Below are positions 8,397 to 16,204 of a stretch of DNA of 64,000 nucleotides, piece after piece. Source of the DNA: Marinobacter shengliensis. Its GTDB lineage: Bacteria > Pseudomonadota > Gammaproteobacteria > Pseudomonadales > Oleiphilaceae. The notes beneath the pieces are model-generated. The model did no database searches. It was not told where the DNA came from and saw only the letters and a list, made by a program, of their open reading frames with translations. The DNA lies in assembly GCF_003007715.1 (NCBI RefSeq), contig NZ_PXNO01000027.1:310001-374000 (forward strand). The letters run 5' to 3'. Every line of letters begins with the position of its first letter. The stretch's first letter is position 1. A program made the position numbers and the translations under genes.

Positions 8397-9545
8397 AAAT
8401 TGGAGGGGGAGGTAGTTGAAGCCGCCGGTGGGGAACATGGCCCGCTCAGGGGTGTCGCTATCGACAACTTCTATGCCAGTAATTTGCTTTAGCAGTTCTT
8501 CCATGAAAATTTTCAGTTCCATCCTCGCCAGCGGTGCTCCGGGGCAGATGTGGATTCCGGCGCCGTAGAGCAGATTCTTCGGGGCGTTCTGGTGCGGGCA
8601 GAAGTTGTCCGGGTCGCCGAAGGTGTCTTCATCCCGGTTGGCCGAGGCCCACAGCAGGGTGATCTTTTCGCCAGCTGGAATGTGGCGGCCGCCGATCTCC
8701 ACGTCGCGGGTGGTGATGCGCCGGTTAGAGATCAGCGGGGCATCCATCCTCAGGATTTCGTCGATTGCGTCGGAAAGCTGTTCGGGCGCTGCCTTGAGAT
8801 CGTTCAACAGGGCTGGGTAGTGGGCCAGGTAGTTGGTCAGGATGGAGATGCTGGCGGAGATCGTGGCCAGCTCGCCTACGGTCCAGTTGCGTAACAGGCT
8901 GACTAATTCCCCGTCGGTCATGGGGGTGCCATTGACCTTTTCTTGCATCAGCTGAGTCGTTACGTCATCCGGTGCCTGCTCGCCAGCCTGGCGTCGGCTA
9001 TCCAGCAAATCACGGATGTAGCCGTCGAACTCTTCTGCCACTTCCGCCATGGCGGCACGGTCGGCGGCCAGGGTTGCCCGGTGGTTCTTCATTACCCACT
9101 CCGCCAATGGCTGGTGAAGGCTGTCGGGCCAGCCCATAAAGGCGCACTGGATTTTCAGGGCGAATGGGCGGCTGAGGGCGTTGACCACATCCACCGGCTG
9201 GTTCTTTTGCAGATCATTGACGAGCCTCCGGGCGACGTCCCGGCATTGAGGCTCAAAACGGGCCATGGGTTCCGGGGCGAAGTACGGCTCAATGGTTTTG
9301 CGGTAGGGGGTATGCTCGGGTGGATCCATACCGTTGGGCACGGAAAGATGCGCAGAGACGGCATTGCTGAAGGTGTCGTGGTCTTCCAGAACACGCATCA
9401 CATCGGCGTGGCGGAACAGCGTCCACTGCTGGTAGTCACTCCAGGCCACCGGGCAGGTCTGGCGCATGTCATCGTAGGCCCGGATCTGATTCTGCTGGAC
9501 GTCTTTGGCTCTGGGGTCCCAGTCCTGGTGACGCTGTTCTGCCAT
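8370..9545 (-). CDS. cytochrome P450, C-terminus extended by a repeat
   Basis: 391 residues of a bacterial soluble P450, a haem monooxygenase needing ferredoxin and reductase partners. Visible: substrate-side HLSVPNGMDPPEHTPYRK, ExxR as EILR (263-266), and the haem ligand loop LLYGAGIHICPGAPLAR with Cys334, where the usual Phe is Tyr. The I helix reads NWTVGELATISASISI rather than the common AGxET/DT, so the acid-alcohol pair is shifted or absent. The start at 9545 has an ideal AAGGAGG. The last nine residues (FLGSDPKTF) and the TGA come from the palindromic repeat at 8319-8396; a normal P450 would end near FNYLPLQ. No ferredoxin lies beside it. Substrate unknown. Confidence 0.9.
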   Translation of the reverse strand: MAEQRHQDWDPRAKDVQQNQIRAYDDMRQTCPVAWSDYQQWTLFRHADVMRVLEDHDTFSNAVSAHLSVPNGMDPPEHTPYRKTIEPYFAPEPMARFEPQCRDVARRLVNDLQKNQPVDVVNALSRPFALKIQCAFMGWPDSLHQPLAEWVMKNHRATLAADRAAMAEVAEEFDGYIRDLLDSRRQAGEQAPDDVTTQLMQEKVNGTPMTDGELVSLLRNWTVGELATISASISILTNYLAHYPALLNDLKAAPEQLSDAIDEILRMDAPLISNRRITTRDVEIGGRHIPAGEKITLLWASANRDEDTFGDPDNFCPHQNAPKNLLYGAGIHICPGAPLARMELKIFMEELLKQITGIEVVDSDTPERAMFPTGGFNYLPLQFLGSDPKTF

Positions 9546-9648
9546 ACGGCCTCCTTGGATTATTCGGTTAGCTTGGTGGAAGCCTAACACCGGAGGCTGT
9601 CGAGCCTTTGGAGAAATATCAAGTGCTGATATTTGTAAAGGAAATTGC

Positions 9649-10035
9649 TTATGCTTTTCGGGTAACGCTGACAACTTTCAGGTGAATCGGCTTGCGGCCT
9701 TTCATTGGCCATTCAATGCTGTCGCCAATGCTCAGGCCCAGCATGGCGGCACCGGCCGGGGCCAGGATAGACACCTTGTGGTCCGCGTCACCCACTTCGT
9801 GGGGGTATACCAGCATCATCTCGTGTTCTTTGCCGGCGTCTTCGTCTACAAATCGTACCATTGAGTTCATGGTAACCACGCCCTCGGGCATCTCTGCCAG
9901 CGGCTTGAGGTCTGCACGGCTCAGTTCTTCCTCCAGGCCATCAGCCACTGCGGATTTGCCGGCCATGCGCTCCAGCAGGGTGCTGAGGCGGTTGTAATCT
10001 TCTTCGGCAACAGTAATCGCAGGTAAATCAGACAT
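9649..10035 (-). CDS. rnk: regulator of nucleoside diphosphate kinase (Rnk), GreA-like fold
   Basis: 128 residues, the normal size of Rnk, which has a short N-terminal helical segment and a GreA/GreB C-terminal-type domain and binds RNA polymerase. Typical pieces: ITVAEEDYNRLSTLLERM at the start, VVTMNSMVRFVDEDAGKEHEMMLVYP, VSILAPAGAAMLGLSIGDSI and EWPMKGRKPIHLKVVSV. Rnk is known to influence nucleoside triphosphate pools and alginate production in pseudomonads. The gene is upstream of the P450 on the same strand with about 100 bases between, so co-transcription is possible, though the functions look unrelated. Confidence 0.9.
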   Translation of the reverse strand: MSDLPAITVAEEDYNRLSTLLERMAGKSAVADGLEEELSRADLKPLAEMPEGVVTMNSMVRFVDEDAGKEHEMMLVYPHEVGDADHKVSILAPAGAAMLGLSIGDSIEWPMKGRKPIHLKVVSVTRKA

Positions 10036-10278
10036 AGTAATCTCCGGAAAAAGGTTCAGGTATGTTTGGTTAAGAGCTGAATCCGGGGAGGTGTTGGGGG
10101 GATTCAGCGAAATCAGAGACGGACAGAAGCCCTGCCGGTGTTCACAAGAGAAGACCGCAGTGCCGGAGGGAATGTGTGAATGCTGGTGCTTGGTTTGTTC
10201 ACGATGAACTCATCACACGGGAATAGACAATAATCTGAAATCTACCCGCTGTGTCTGAAAAGAGCAACGTGCAATTGA

Positions 10279-10310
10279 GGCCCGGCCGGTTTATACGGAT
10301 GGCCGGGCCC
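10279..10310 (-). terminator. possible terminator hairpin after znuA
   Basis: A GC-rich nine-base perfect stem (GGCCCGGCC with GGCCGGGCC, loop 13 bases) lies about 15 bases beyond the znuA stop codon. On the minus strand it is followed by only a weak T-containing stretch (TCAATTGC), so it may be a weak terminator or an mRNA-stabilising hairpin. The 289-base gap from 10036 to 10324 shows nothing else. Confidence 0.45.
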
Positions 10311-10324
10311 TGAGCCAGGTGGGG

Positions 10325-11287
10325 TTATTTTGGCAGGCAGTTGGTAACCGCGTCGGCGATGCTGTACTGGAAGTTGATGTAGCCTTCCACATTGCTTTCA
10401 ATATCGGTGGCCAGCGGGTCCCAGGTGCTGAAGGTGACATCCAGGCCATCGGTGATGGAGCGCCACCACTGCCGGTTGAACTGGGGTTCCGTGAGCAGAC
10501 AGGGCTGGTTGGCTTGCTGCAGCTTGCGTTGAACTTCGGCGATATGCCTGGCACCGGGGGACAATTCCGGGTTCAGGGTCAGTACGCCGTCCAGAGTCAG
10601 GCCGTAATGCTCAGCAAAACGGGTGAAGGCGTCGTGGTAGGCGAACAGGCTGATATTCTTTGCGCCGCTGAGTCGCGCGCGAATGTCCTGCTCAGCCTTG
10701 GCCAGGCTTTCTTCAAACCGCGCCAGGTTGGCATCAAGTTGGTCGGCACTCATGCCGTCCAGAGTGGCTAGCCTGGTACGAACGTCTTTTGCCATCTCCA
10801 GTGCCAGCGCAGGATCAATCCAGATGTGTGGGTCTTCGCCGTCGCCATGGTCATGGTGGTGATGATGGGCATGCGCGTCTTCCTGGTGGCCATGATCGTC
10901 ATGATGATCGTGGTGGCCGTGGTGATCATCATGATGGTCGTGATGATCCTCTTCCTTATCGGTTTCAGGTCCTTCCATGAAGGCCATGGCGCGATCCTGG
11001 AATTCCCGACCGCTCAGCAGCCGGTTCAGGAAAGTTTCCATCTCCGGTCCTACCCAGAAAATCACATCGGACTGCTCCAGGGCCCTGCGCTGGGACGGTT
11101 TCATGGTGTAGTTGTGGGGGCTTGAGCCCGCTGGCACCAGGGTGGTTACCTTGGCGTCGTCACCGGCCACCGCCTTGACGATCAGTTCCAGTGGTTTGAT
11201 GGAGGTGACAATGTTGGCTGCTGCGACTGGAGTCGAGGCAACCAGGGCACTCAGCCCGAGTGCGAGGTAAGACGCTTTGATCTGCAT
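10325..11287 (-). CDS. znuA: zinc ABC transporter periplasmic substrate-binding protein
   Basis: 320 residues. A signal peptide (YLALGLSALVASTPVAAA) leads into the cluster A-I zinc/manganese binding-protein fold: IVTSIKPLELIVKAVAGDDA, the first ligand region GSSPHNYTMKPS, and the later LFAYHDAFTRFAEHYGL. A charged His/Asp-rich loop of about 35 residues, rich in HHDHH and HGHHDHH, follows FMEGPE; such loops mark zinc-specific rather than manganese-specific members. It captures zinc for an inner membrane importer. No znuB or znuC lies in the window, so the permease and ATPase must be elsewhere. A Zur-like box precedes the gene. Confidence 0.93.
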   Translation of the reverse strand: MQIKASYLALGLSALVASTPVAAANIVTSIKPLELIVKAVAGDDAKVTTLVPAGSSPHNYTMKPSQRRALEQSDVIFWVGPEMETFLNRLLSGREFQDRAMAFMEGPETDKEEDHHDHHDDHHGHHDHHDDHGHQEDAHAHHHHHDHGDGEDPHIWIDPALALEMAKDVRTRLATLDGMSADQLDANLARFEESLAKAEQDIRARLSGAKNISLFAYHDAFTRFAEHYGLTLDGVLTLNPELSPGARHIAEVQRKLQQANQPCLLTEPQFNRQWWRSITDGLDVTFSTWDPLATDIESNVEGYINFQYSIADAVTNCLPK

Positions 11288-11317
11288 GGTGAAGGACTGT
11301 CCTGATGGGTTTTGCGA

Positions 11318-11337
11318 TACGTTATAATATTACACTT
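11318..11337 (-). promoter_or_regulatory. putative Zur operator upstream of znuA
   Basis: The stretch GTTATAATATTACAC inside 11318-11337 closely resembles the gammaproteobacterial Zur box, a near-palindrome around GTTATA-nn-TATAAC. It lies 31-50 bases upstream of the znuA start, where a zinc-bound repressor would block transcription. It may also affect gltX, which starts about 95 bases away on the other strand. Confidence 0.7.
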
Positions 11338-11432
11338 CAGGTACGTGGTGCAAAACCGGATCATGCGAAAACCAGCCATGGCCGCTATAATGCCGGCTTT
11401 ATTCACTGGTCAGTTATTTTCAGGATGGTTTC

Positions 11433-12914
11433 ATGACTGTACGCACCCGAATTGCCCCGTCGCCCACTGGCGACCCCCACGTTGGTACCGCCTACGTGGC
11501 CCTGTTTAATCTGTGCTTTGCTCGCCAGCACGGTGGTCAATTCATTCTGCGCATTGAAGATACCGACCAGGCCCGCAGCACGGCCGAATCCGAGCAGGAT
11601 ATTCTCAAGGCGCTGCGCTGGCTGGGTCTGAACTGGGATGAGGGCCCCGATGTGGGTGGCCCACACGGCCCCTATCGCCAGTCTGAGCGTAAGCACATGT
11701 ACGGTCAGTACGCGGAAGACCTGGTTACGGCCGGCCACGCCTTTTATTGCTTCCGCACCCCGGAAGAGCTGGATGCCATTCGCGAAGAGCGCAAGGCCCA
11801 GGGGCTTAACCCGGGCATCAAAGGTGACCTGGAGCTGCCCCAGGAAGAAGTAAAGCGCCGCCTGGATGCTGGTGATCCGTACGTTATCCGCATGAAAGTG
11901 CCGGATGAAGGCGTGTGCGAGATCCAGGATATGCTCCGGGGCACCATCGAGATCGACTGGGCCCAGGTGGATTGCCAGATTCTGCTGAAATCCGACGGCA
12001 TGCCTACGTACCATCTAGCCAATGTGGTGGACGACCACCTGATGGGCATTACCCATGTGCTGCGCGGTGAGGAGTGGATTAACTCTGCGCCCAAGCACAA
12101 GCTGCTGTACCAGTACTTTGGCTGGGATATGCCGGAGCTGTGCCACTTGCCGCTGCTGCGTAACCCGGACAAGAGCAAGTTGTCGAAGCGCAAGAACCCC
12201 ACCAGCATCAACTTCTATGAGCGCATGGGTTTTCTGCCGGAGGCGGTTACCAACTATCTGGGCCGGATGGGCTGGTCCATGCCGGATGAGCGTGAGAAGT
12301 TCACCCTGGATGAGATGATCGAGAACTTCGACATCCAGCGGGTATCCCTCGGCGGTCCTGTGTTTGATGTGGAAAAGCTGCGTTGGCTGAACGGCCAGTG
12401 GATTCGTGACGAGCTGAGCGATGAGCAGTTCATGGAGCGGATGCATCAGTGGTGGTTCAATCGCGACGACCTTCAAGCGCTGGTGCCGCATATCAAGGGC
12501 AGGGCAGAGGTGTTCTCTGATGTAGCGCCCATGGCCCAGTTTATGTTCAGCGGCATGCTGAACCTGAAGCCAGAAGACTTTGCCCATAACAAGCTGGATG
12601 AAAGCCAGGTCAAGCGGGTGCTACAGTTCGCCCTGTGGAAGCTGGAGGCCCAGCGCCATTGGAGTAAGGACACCATCTTTGCTGACATCAAGGCCCTGGC
12701 GAAAGCCCTGGAACTCAAGATGGGGGATTTCATGTTCCCGATCTTCGTGGCCATTGCGGGAACCCCGAATTCCTGGTCGGTGATGGACTCTATGGCCCTG
12801 CTTGGCCCGGACATGACCCGCTCGCGTTTGCGTCATGCCCTGGATGTGATGGGCGGCTTTTCCAAGAAAGAAACCAAGAAAGTAGAGAAGGAATACGCCG
12901 CCCTGGGTATTTGA
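11433..12914 (+). CDS. gltX: glutamate--tRNA ligase
   Basis: 493 residues, full length for bacterial GluRS, the cytoplasmic enzyme that charges tRNA-Glu. The class I signature is [16 protein letters not shown] (HIGH-equivalent HVGT) and the KMSKS-equivalent is [10 protein letters not shown]. Between them are [13 protein letters not shown] and the tRNA/Glu pocket residues ([13 protein letters not shown]). The C-terminal anticodon-binding domain is intact and ends in [17 protein letters not shown] tRNA-Glu gene lies about 200 bases downstream, a fitting but probably coincidental neighbour. Confidence 0.97.
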   Translation: MTVRTRIAPSPTGDPHVGTAYVALFNLCFARQHGGQFILRIEDTDQARSTAESEQDILKALRWLGLNWDEGPDVGGPHGPYRQSERKHMYGQYAEDLVTAGHAFYCFRTPEELDAIREERKAQGLNPGIKGDLELPQEEVKRRLDAGDPYVIRMKVPDEGVCEIQDMLRGTIEIDWAQVDCQILLKSDGMPTYHLANVVDDHLMGITHVLRGEEWINSAPKHKLLYQYFGWDMPELCHLPLLRNPDKSKLSKRKNPTSINFYERMGFLPEAVTNYLGRMGWSMPDEREKFTLDEMIENFDIQRVSLGGPVFDVEKLRWLNGQWIRDELSDEQFMERMHQWWFNRDDLQALVPHIKGRAEVFSDVAPMAQFMFSGMLNLKPEDFAHNKLDESQVKRVLQFALWKLEAQRHWSKDTIFADIKALAKALELKMGDFMFPIFVAIAGTPNSWSVMDSMALLGPDMTRSRLRHALDVMGGFSKKETKKVEKEYAALGI

Positions 12915-12987
12915 TGAGCGGTTTGTTGGTTAATTGAACGACGCGAACAGGGATGTTCAAAAAACTTTAAAAAAAGCGGAATCGGGT

Positions 12988-13016
12988 GTTGACGCCCCAA
13001 GGGCGGATCCTTAATA
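12988..13016 (+). promoter_or_regulatory. sigma-70 promoter of the tRNA operon
   Basis: TTGACG at 12988-12993 and TAATAT at 13011-13016 are separated by exactly 17 bases, close to the sigma-70 consensus, and lie just upstream of the tRNA-Ala gene. The spacer contains a GC-rich short palindrome. The spacing and position make this the likely promoter for both tRNAs. Confidence 0.75.
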
Positions 13017-13030
13017 TACGCATCCGTTGA

Positions 13031-13106
13031 GGGGCCATAGCTCAGCTGGGAGAGCGCAACACTGGCAGTGTTGAGGTCAGCGGTTCGATCCCGCTTGGCT
13101 CCACCA
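13031..13106 (+). tRNA. tRNA-Ala (anticodon GGC)
   Basis: A 76-base cloverleaf. The acceptor GGGGCCA pairs with TGGCTCC, the D arm is GCTCAGCTGGGAGAGC, the anticodon stem CAACA/TGTTG holds the loop CTGGCAG with anticodon GGC, and the T arm contains GGTTCGATCC. CCA is encoded. First gene of a two-tRNA transcript. Confidence 0.97.
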
Positions 13107-13113
13107 ATTTCTA

Positions 13114-13189
13114 GTCCCCTTCGTCTAGTGGCCTAGGACTCCGCCCTTTCACGGCGGCAACAGGGGTTCGAACCCCCTAGGGGACGCCA
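13114..13189 (+). tRNA. tRNA-Glu (anticodon TTC)
   Basis: A 76-base cloverleaf with acceptor GTCCCCT/AGGGGAC, an anticodon stem CCGCC/GGCGG around CTTTCAC (anticodon TTC), T arm AGGGGTTCGAACCCCCT, and an encoded CCA. It follows tRNA-Ala by seven bases and ends before a strong terminator. Confidence 0.97.
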
Positions 13190-13224
13190 ATTCGGCTTGA
13201 CGGTTTAGTCCACCGGATAGCCAT

Positions 13225-13252
13225 AAAAAAACCGCCTTCGGGCGGTTTTTTT
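13225..13252 (+). terminator. rho-independent terminator of the tRNA operon
   Basis: Stem ACCGCC / GGCGGT with a TTCG tetraloop, preceded by an A-run and followed by TTTTTTT. A textbook intrinsic terminator about 35 bases after tRNA-Glu; the A-run would let it work in both directions. Confidence 0.92.
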
Positions 13253-13279
13253 ATGCTTACTCAAAACCCGCAGGGTTTT

Positions 13280-13325
13280 AAAGGGTCAGTCCCAGGGGTC
13301 TGTCCCCGCATAGGGACTGACCCTT
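13280..13325. repeat. GGGTCAGTCCC palindromic repeat, unit 1
   Basis: AAAGGGTCAGTCCC at the left is matched by GGGACTGACCCTTT at the right, a 14-base perfect inverted repeat with a GGGGTCTGTCCCC palindrome in the loop. It is related in style to, but different in sequence from, the TTGGGGTCAGACCCCAA family. First of three such units between tRNA-Glu and the QueD-like gene. Confidence 0.85.
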
Positions 13326-13354
13326 TTTATGACACCAAACGTGAAGGCTACAAA

Positions 13355-13381
13355 GGGGTCCGTCCCTGCGGGACTGACCCC
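13355..13381. repeat. GGGTCAGTCCC palindromic repeat, unit 2
   Basis: GGGGTCCGTCCC, a TGC loop, then GGGACTGACCCC. The arms pair over 12 bases with one mismatch. The stretch from 13382 to 13448 between this unit and the next shows no gene or other signal. Confidence 0.8.
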
Positions 13382-13448
13382 GCCCTTCTGATGGCGGCGG
13401 TCTGCTTATCCCATGGGCTCTAATGTGGTGCTCAAGACGGGCAAAGGT

Positions 13449-13500
13449 GGGTCAGTCCCCAAAGGGACAGACCCTTAGGACAGACCCCTGGGGCAGACCC
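13449..13500. repeat. GGGTCAGTCCC palindromic repeat, unit 3, overlapping a coding end
   Basis: GGGTCAGTCCC, CAAA, GGGACAGACCC, then a further palindromic run with CAGACCCCTGGGGCAGACCC. Its right half lies inside the 3' end of the QueD-like gene on the minus strand and encodes that protein's final residues and stop codon. Confidence 0.85.
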
Positions 13501-14347
13501 GAGAAGCAATCGCCCCCTTGCCAACCCCCTCATAAGCCTTCACCCGAATCTCGTCTTCCGGAAACTCTGCCTTCAGTTTGTCGGCGATGTGGGCGGCAAT
13601 GAGTTCCACGGTGGTGTCGGTGTCGAGCATGTATACGCGGCTTTCCGGCAGGGTTAGGGCGAATTCGCCCTGGTTGGCTTCGTATTCGAAGGTGATGTAG
13701 CCAACGCCGTCTTCGCCAACAAAGCGCCGGGTCACGTCTTCTTCGGTGCCAACATAGATATCCTTCCACAACTTGGCCCAGCGGTTTTCCAGGTCGTAGT
13801 CCCGGTGGCCGTTGCGGTCTATGCGGATGGGAGAGCGGTGGCCGTGGGCGATGCGCTGGCAGTTGCCCAGGTGCTTCTTCAGGCCGTGCACGTAGTGGTA
13901 GTAAGCGCCTTCAATCACATCTTCCCGCAGGTTGATCTCAACCGACGTGACGTTGCCAGGCAGAACGGCTTTCAGTTCTTTTTCCAGCAGGGCCGCCACG
14001 GCAGACGGCACTACCCGGTCAGATGACAGCCACACCACGGCTTCGTCCGGGGAGCGGTGTTCAATGCGGCTGCCATCGGTCAGGTTCCAAATGAAAGCAT
14101 CTGGTGTCTCTTCGTCCCAATTCAGGCCTTCATAGCCACGTGGAATCACCAATCGGTGATCGACCCGTTCATCGATTACCCGCTTGATGGTGCGTTTTAC
14201 CAGGCTGAAATCGAACACCATACCCTGGTCGTCCAGTTCACCGCCCAGGACTACGTCTGTAATCCAGCTTTCACCCACAAGGCCCCGGGCCGGGTCCAGG
14301 TAGGCAAAGTCAATCACGGTGATGTTGTCGACAAAGAGGTGGTTCAT
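13475..14347 (-). CDS. 6-pyruvoyl-tetrahydropterin synthase / QueD family protein, two-domain form
   Basis: 290 residues, about twice the length of a single QueD. The first half contains GMVFDFSLVKRTIKRVIDE and VDHRLVIP, like the QueD GMVxDF and DH segments. The second half carries EINLREDVIEGAYYHYVHG and IAHGHRSPIRI, the His-rich metal-binding part. Family members convert dihydroneopterin triphosphate in queuosine or pterin synthesis; whether this double form has that activity is not clear from sequence. The ATG at 14347 is preferred over the upstream frame to 14392 because homologues begin with the FVDN strand. The last eight residues (RVCPRGLS) and the stop come from the repeat at 13449-13500. 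Confidence 0.75.
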   Translation of the reverse strand: MNHLFVDNITVIDFAYLDPARGLVGESWITDVVLGGELDDQGMVFDFSLVKRTIKRVIDERVDHRLVIPRGYEGLNWDEETPDAFIWNLTDGSRIEHRSPDEAVVWLSSDRVVPSAVAALLEKELKAVLPGNVTSVEINLREDVIEGAYYHYVHGLKKHLGNCQRIAHGHRSPIRIDRNGHRDYDLENRWAKLWKDIYVGTEEDVTRRFVGEDGVGYITFEYEANQGEFALTLPESRVYMLDTDTTVELIAAHIADKLKAEFPEDEIRVKAYEGVGKGAIASRVCPRGLS

Positions 14348-14422
14348 GGGTGGTCCGGCTGATTTGGTTGCATGGTGGCGGAATTCTAGCAAAAATCGGG
14401 TGATTCAGCAGTTTACTGCGGC

Positions 14423-15073
14423 TTGCCTGGATTCCCGCATACCAAGGAGAACGATATCTTAACCAGCAACGATGTTTCCCACGATCAGCAGTTTCCGGCA
14501 TTGGTGCTGGCCGCTGGGCGAGCCTCACGGATGGGGTGCACGAAGCAACTCCTGATGCTGCCGGGTGGTGAATCGTTGTTGTCCAGGGCCGTTGGGCAGG
14601 CTCGCTTGTTGTCCCGACAGGTCAGGGTAGTGGCCGGTTGTGGTTACCCCCTGGTTAGATACCGCTGCGCGCTGCAGCCGGGCGCCTGGATCTATCATCC
14701 GGATTGGTCGCAAGGACTGGCCGGATCACTGGCGGCGGGTATCCATCAACTGGGGCGGCAGGCTCTGGGTGTGTTTGTAGTCTTGGCAGATCAGCCGCTG
14801 CTGGCGCCCGAAGGGTTGAAACAGCTGGCAGCGCAGGCCCGCGCTGAGCCCGAGCGGCCATGGGGAGCGAGTTACGGGGATCGTGTGGGGGTGCCTGCCT
14901 GGATACCCCGTTCATTGTGGCCGCAAGTGGTGGCTCTGGCGGGCGACGCCGGGGCAGGGCGGGTACTGAATCGTGCCGCCGCTGGAGCCATTGATATTGC
15001 CGGGGTGCAACCGGATGTTGACACCCCGGAAAGTTGGCAGGAAGTCAGGCGGTTATTAGCCCAACAAACCTGA
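14423..15073 (+). CDS. MobA-like NTP transferase domain protein
   Basis: About 200 residues of the MobA/MocA nucleotidyltransferase fold. The nucleotide-binding loop is [18 protein letters not shown], followed by [18 protein letters not shown] and [10 protein letters not shown] with the metal-binding Asp. Relatives add CMP or GMP to molybdopterin, but the specificity here is not clear. The start is uncertain: the longest frame begins with TTG at 14423, while AAGGAG at 14444-14449 sits just inside it with no ATG, GTG or TTG at normal distance after it, and a TTG at 14500 directly precedes the motif. The 3' end overlaps the convergent response regulator gene by 18 bases. Confidence 0.75.
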   Translation: MPGFPHTKENDILTSNDVSHDQQFPALVLAAGRASRMGCTKQLLMLPGGESLLSRAVGQARLLSRQVRVVAGCGYPLVRYRCALQPGAWIYHPDWSQGLAGSLAAGIHQLGRQALGVFVVLADQPLLAPEGLKQLAAQARAEPERPWGASYGDRVGVPAWIPRSLWPQVVALAGDAGAGRVLNRAAAGAIDIAGVQPDVDTPESWQEVRRLLAQQT

Positions 15074-16153
15074 CAGCCAGGCAATACCCACAGTGAATAT
15101 GCCAAGGCTGACCGCCAGTCCCAGCGTGTAGATGCGGGAGTTGGCAGAGCGCTGTTGCGATACATACAGATCAATGGTGCGCTGGGCAATGTCTTCGGCG
15201 GTTTCACGGGAGATTTCGTGGGCCTGCTGAATGGCCTCAGACTGCAGGGTCTGCCAGAACTCGGTGTCGATGGTCTGAACGCTGGTGATGTGGTCTTTCA
15301 GCTCTGCCATGTGCTCAGCGGTGAAGCCGGCGTTTTTCGACAGTTCCTTCTTCAGCCGGGCCAGTTCCTGGCTCAGGCTCAGGTTGACCTCGGCGGCAAC
15401 GTCATCCCGAAGGTTGCGGGTGCGGTCATCCAGCAGCTTGGTGAGTTCGTTCAGCCGTTCTTCAATGGCCGCGTCCTGTTTGCTCCGATTCTCGTCCAGG
15501 GCCCGCTTCAGGTGGTCAAACTGCTCGTCAAACAGGTCACTGAGTAGTTCGTGCAGGCGGTTGTTGATGTGGGTTTTTACCGCAGAACGGGCAATCTGCT
15601 CGATCAGGTCGCTGGTCAGTGGCACCACGTTCGGGCTGGTATGTCCGTTAGCGCCGAGTTCGCCTTTCGGTGACATCTCCACTGAGGCATCTGTGGGTAT
15701 GTGCAACAGTTCGTCTTCAGTATCCGGCAATTCGGCGTCGTTTGCGGTGGTAACCGTGGGCGGCAGTGTTCCCTGTTCCACGTCACTGGCCAATTGGTCC
15801 AGAACCAGGCTGAGGCCATCGGTTTGCGGGGGTTTGGTCAGGATGTTGTACACCCCGAAATTGCGGGCCTCTTCCACAAACGAGGAGGACTTCTTCGAGG
15901 TGCACATGATGATGGGGATGCCGGCGGTATCCGGGTTCCCCTTGATGGCTTTGGTGGCCTCAACGCCGTTCATGCCGGGCATCAGGTGGTCCATAAAGAT
16001 CACGTCCGGGCGATCATGGCTTTTCAGGAAGTCCAGTGCTTCCTCGGCAGAGCCCGCCATGTTTACTTCCATGTCCCGACCCTCAAGCAGTTTGCTGAGC
16101 GCAAATCTTGCTACTTTAGAGTCGTCCACCAGCAGAGCGTTTTTGATTGCCAT
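15056..16153 (-). CDS. response regulator receiver protein with coiled coil and C-terminal membrane anchor
   Basis: 365 residues. Residues 1-120 are a complete receiver domain: Asp10 and Asp11, phosphoacceptor Asp55 in FMDHLMPG, Thr85 and Lys107 in LTKPP. After an acidic linker, residues from about 190 to 335 are charged and heptad-like ([19 protein letters not shown]), a probable coiled coil. Residues 341-363 ([18 protein letters not shown]) form one hydrophobic helix, leaving almost nothing after it, so the protein is tail-anchored in the inner membrane with the receiver in the cytoplasm. There is no DNA-binding or enzymatic output domain. It starts after GAGG and lies 51 bases downstream of the PEGA/MORN gene, so the two are probably co-transcribed. 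Its kinase is not in the window. Confidence 0.88.
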   Translation of the reverse strand: MAIKNALLVDDSKVARFALSKLLEGRDMEVNMAGSAEEALDFLKSHDRPDVIFMDHLMPGMNGVEATKAIKGNPDTAGIPIIMCTSKKSSSFVEEARNFGVYNILTKPPQTDGLSLVLDQLASDVEQGTLPPTVTTANDAELPDTEDELLHIPTDASVEMSPKGELGANGHTSPNVVPLTSDLIEQIARSAVKTHINNRLHELLSDLFDEQFDHLKRALDENRSKQDAAIEERLNELTKLLDDRTRNLRDDVAAEVNLSLSQELARLKKELSKNAGFTAEHMAELKDHITSVQTIDTEFWQTLQSEAIQQAHEISRETAEDIAQRTIDLYVSQQRSANSRIYTLGLAVSLGIFTVGIAWLSGLLG

Positions 16154-16204
16154 GTCACTACCTCAACCTGTTACTGCAAACACGTGGTTACTGCGGCCGG
16201 GTGG

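Noticed and set aside
10789..11125. Hydrophobic Val/Met-rich plus-strand frames in znuA
   Set aside because: They arise from reading the His/Asp-rich codons of the ZnuA metal loop on the other strand.
13280..13500. CRISPR-like array of short repeats
   Set aside because: Units are palindromic, unequal in length and spacing, have no unique spacers of constant size, and no cas genes are present.
13031..13500. tRNA-associated integration site or genomic island
   Set aside because: No integrase and no repeat of a tRNA 3' end was seen; the genes on both sides look native.
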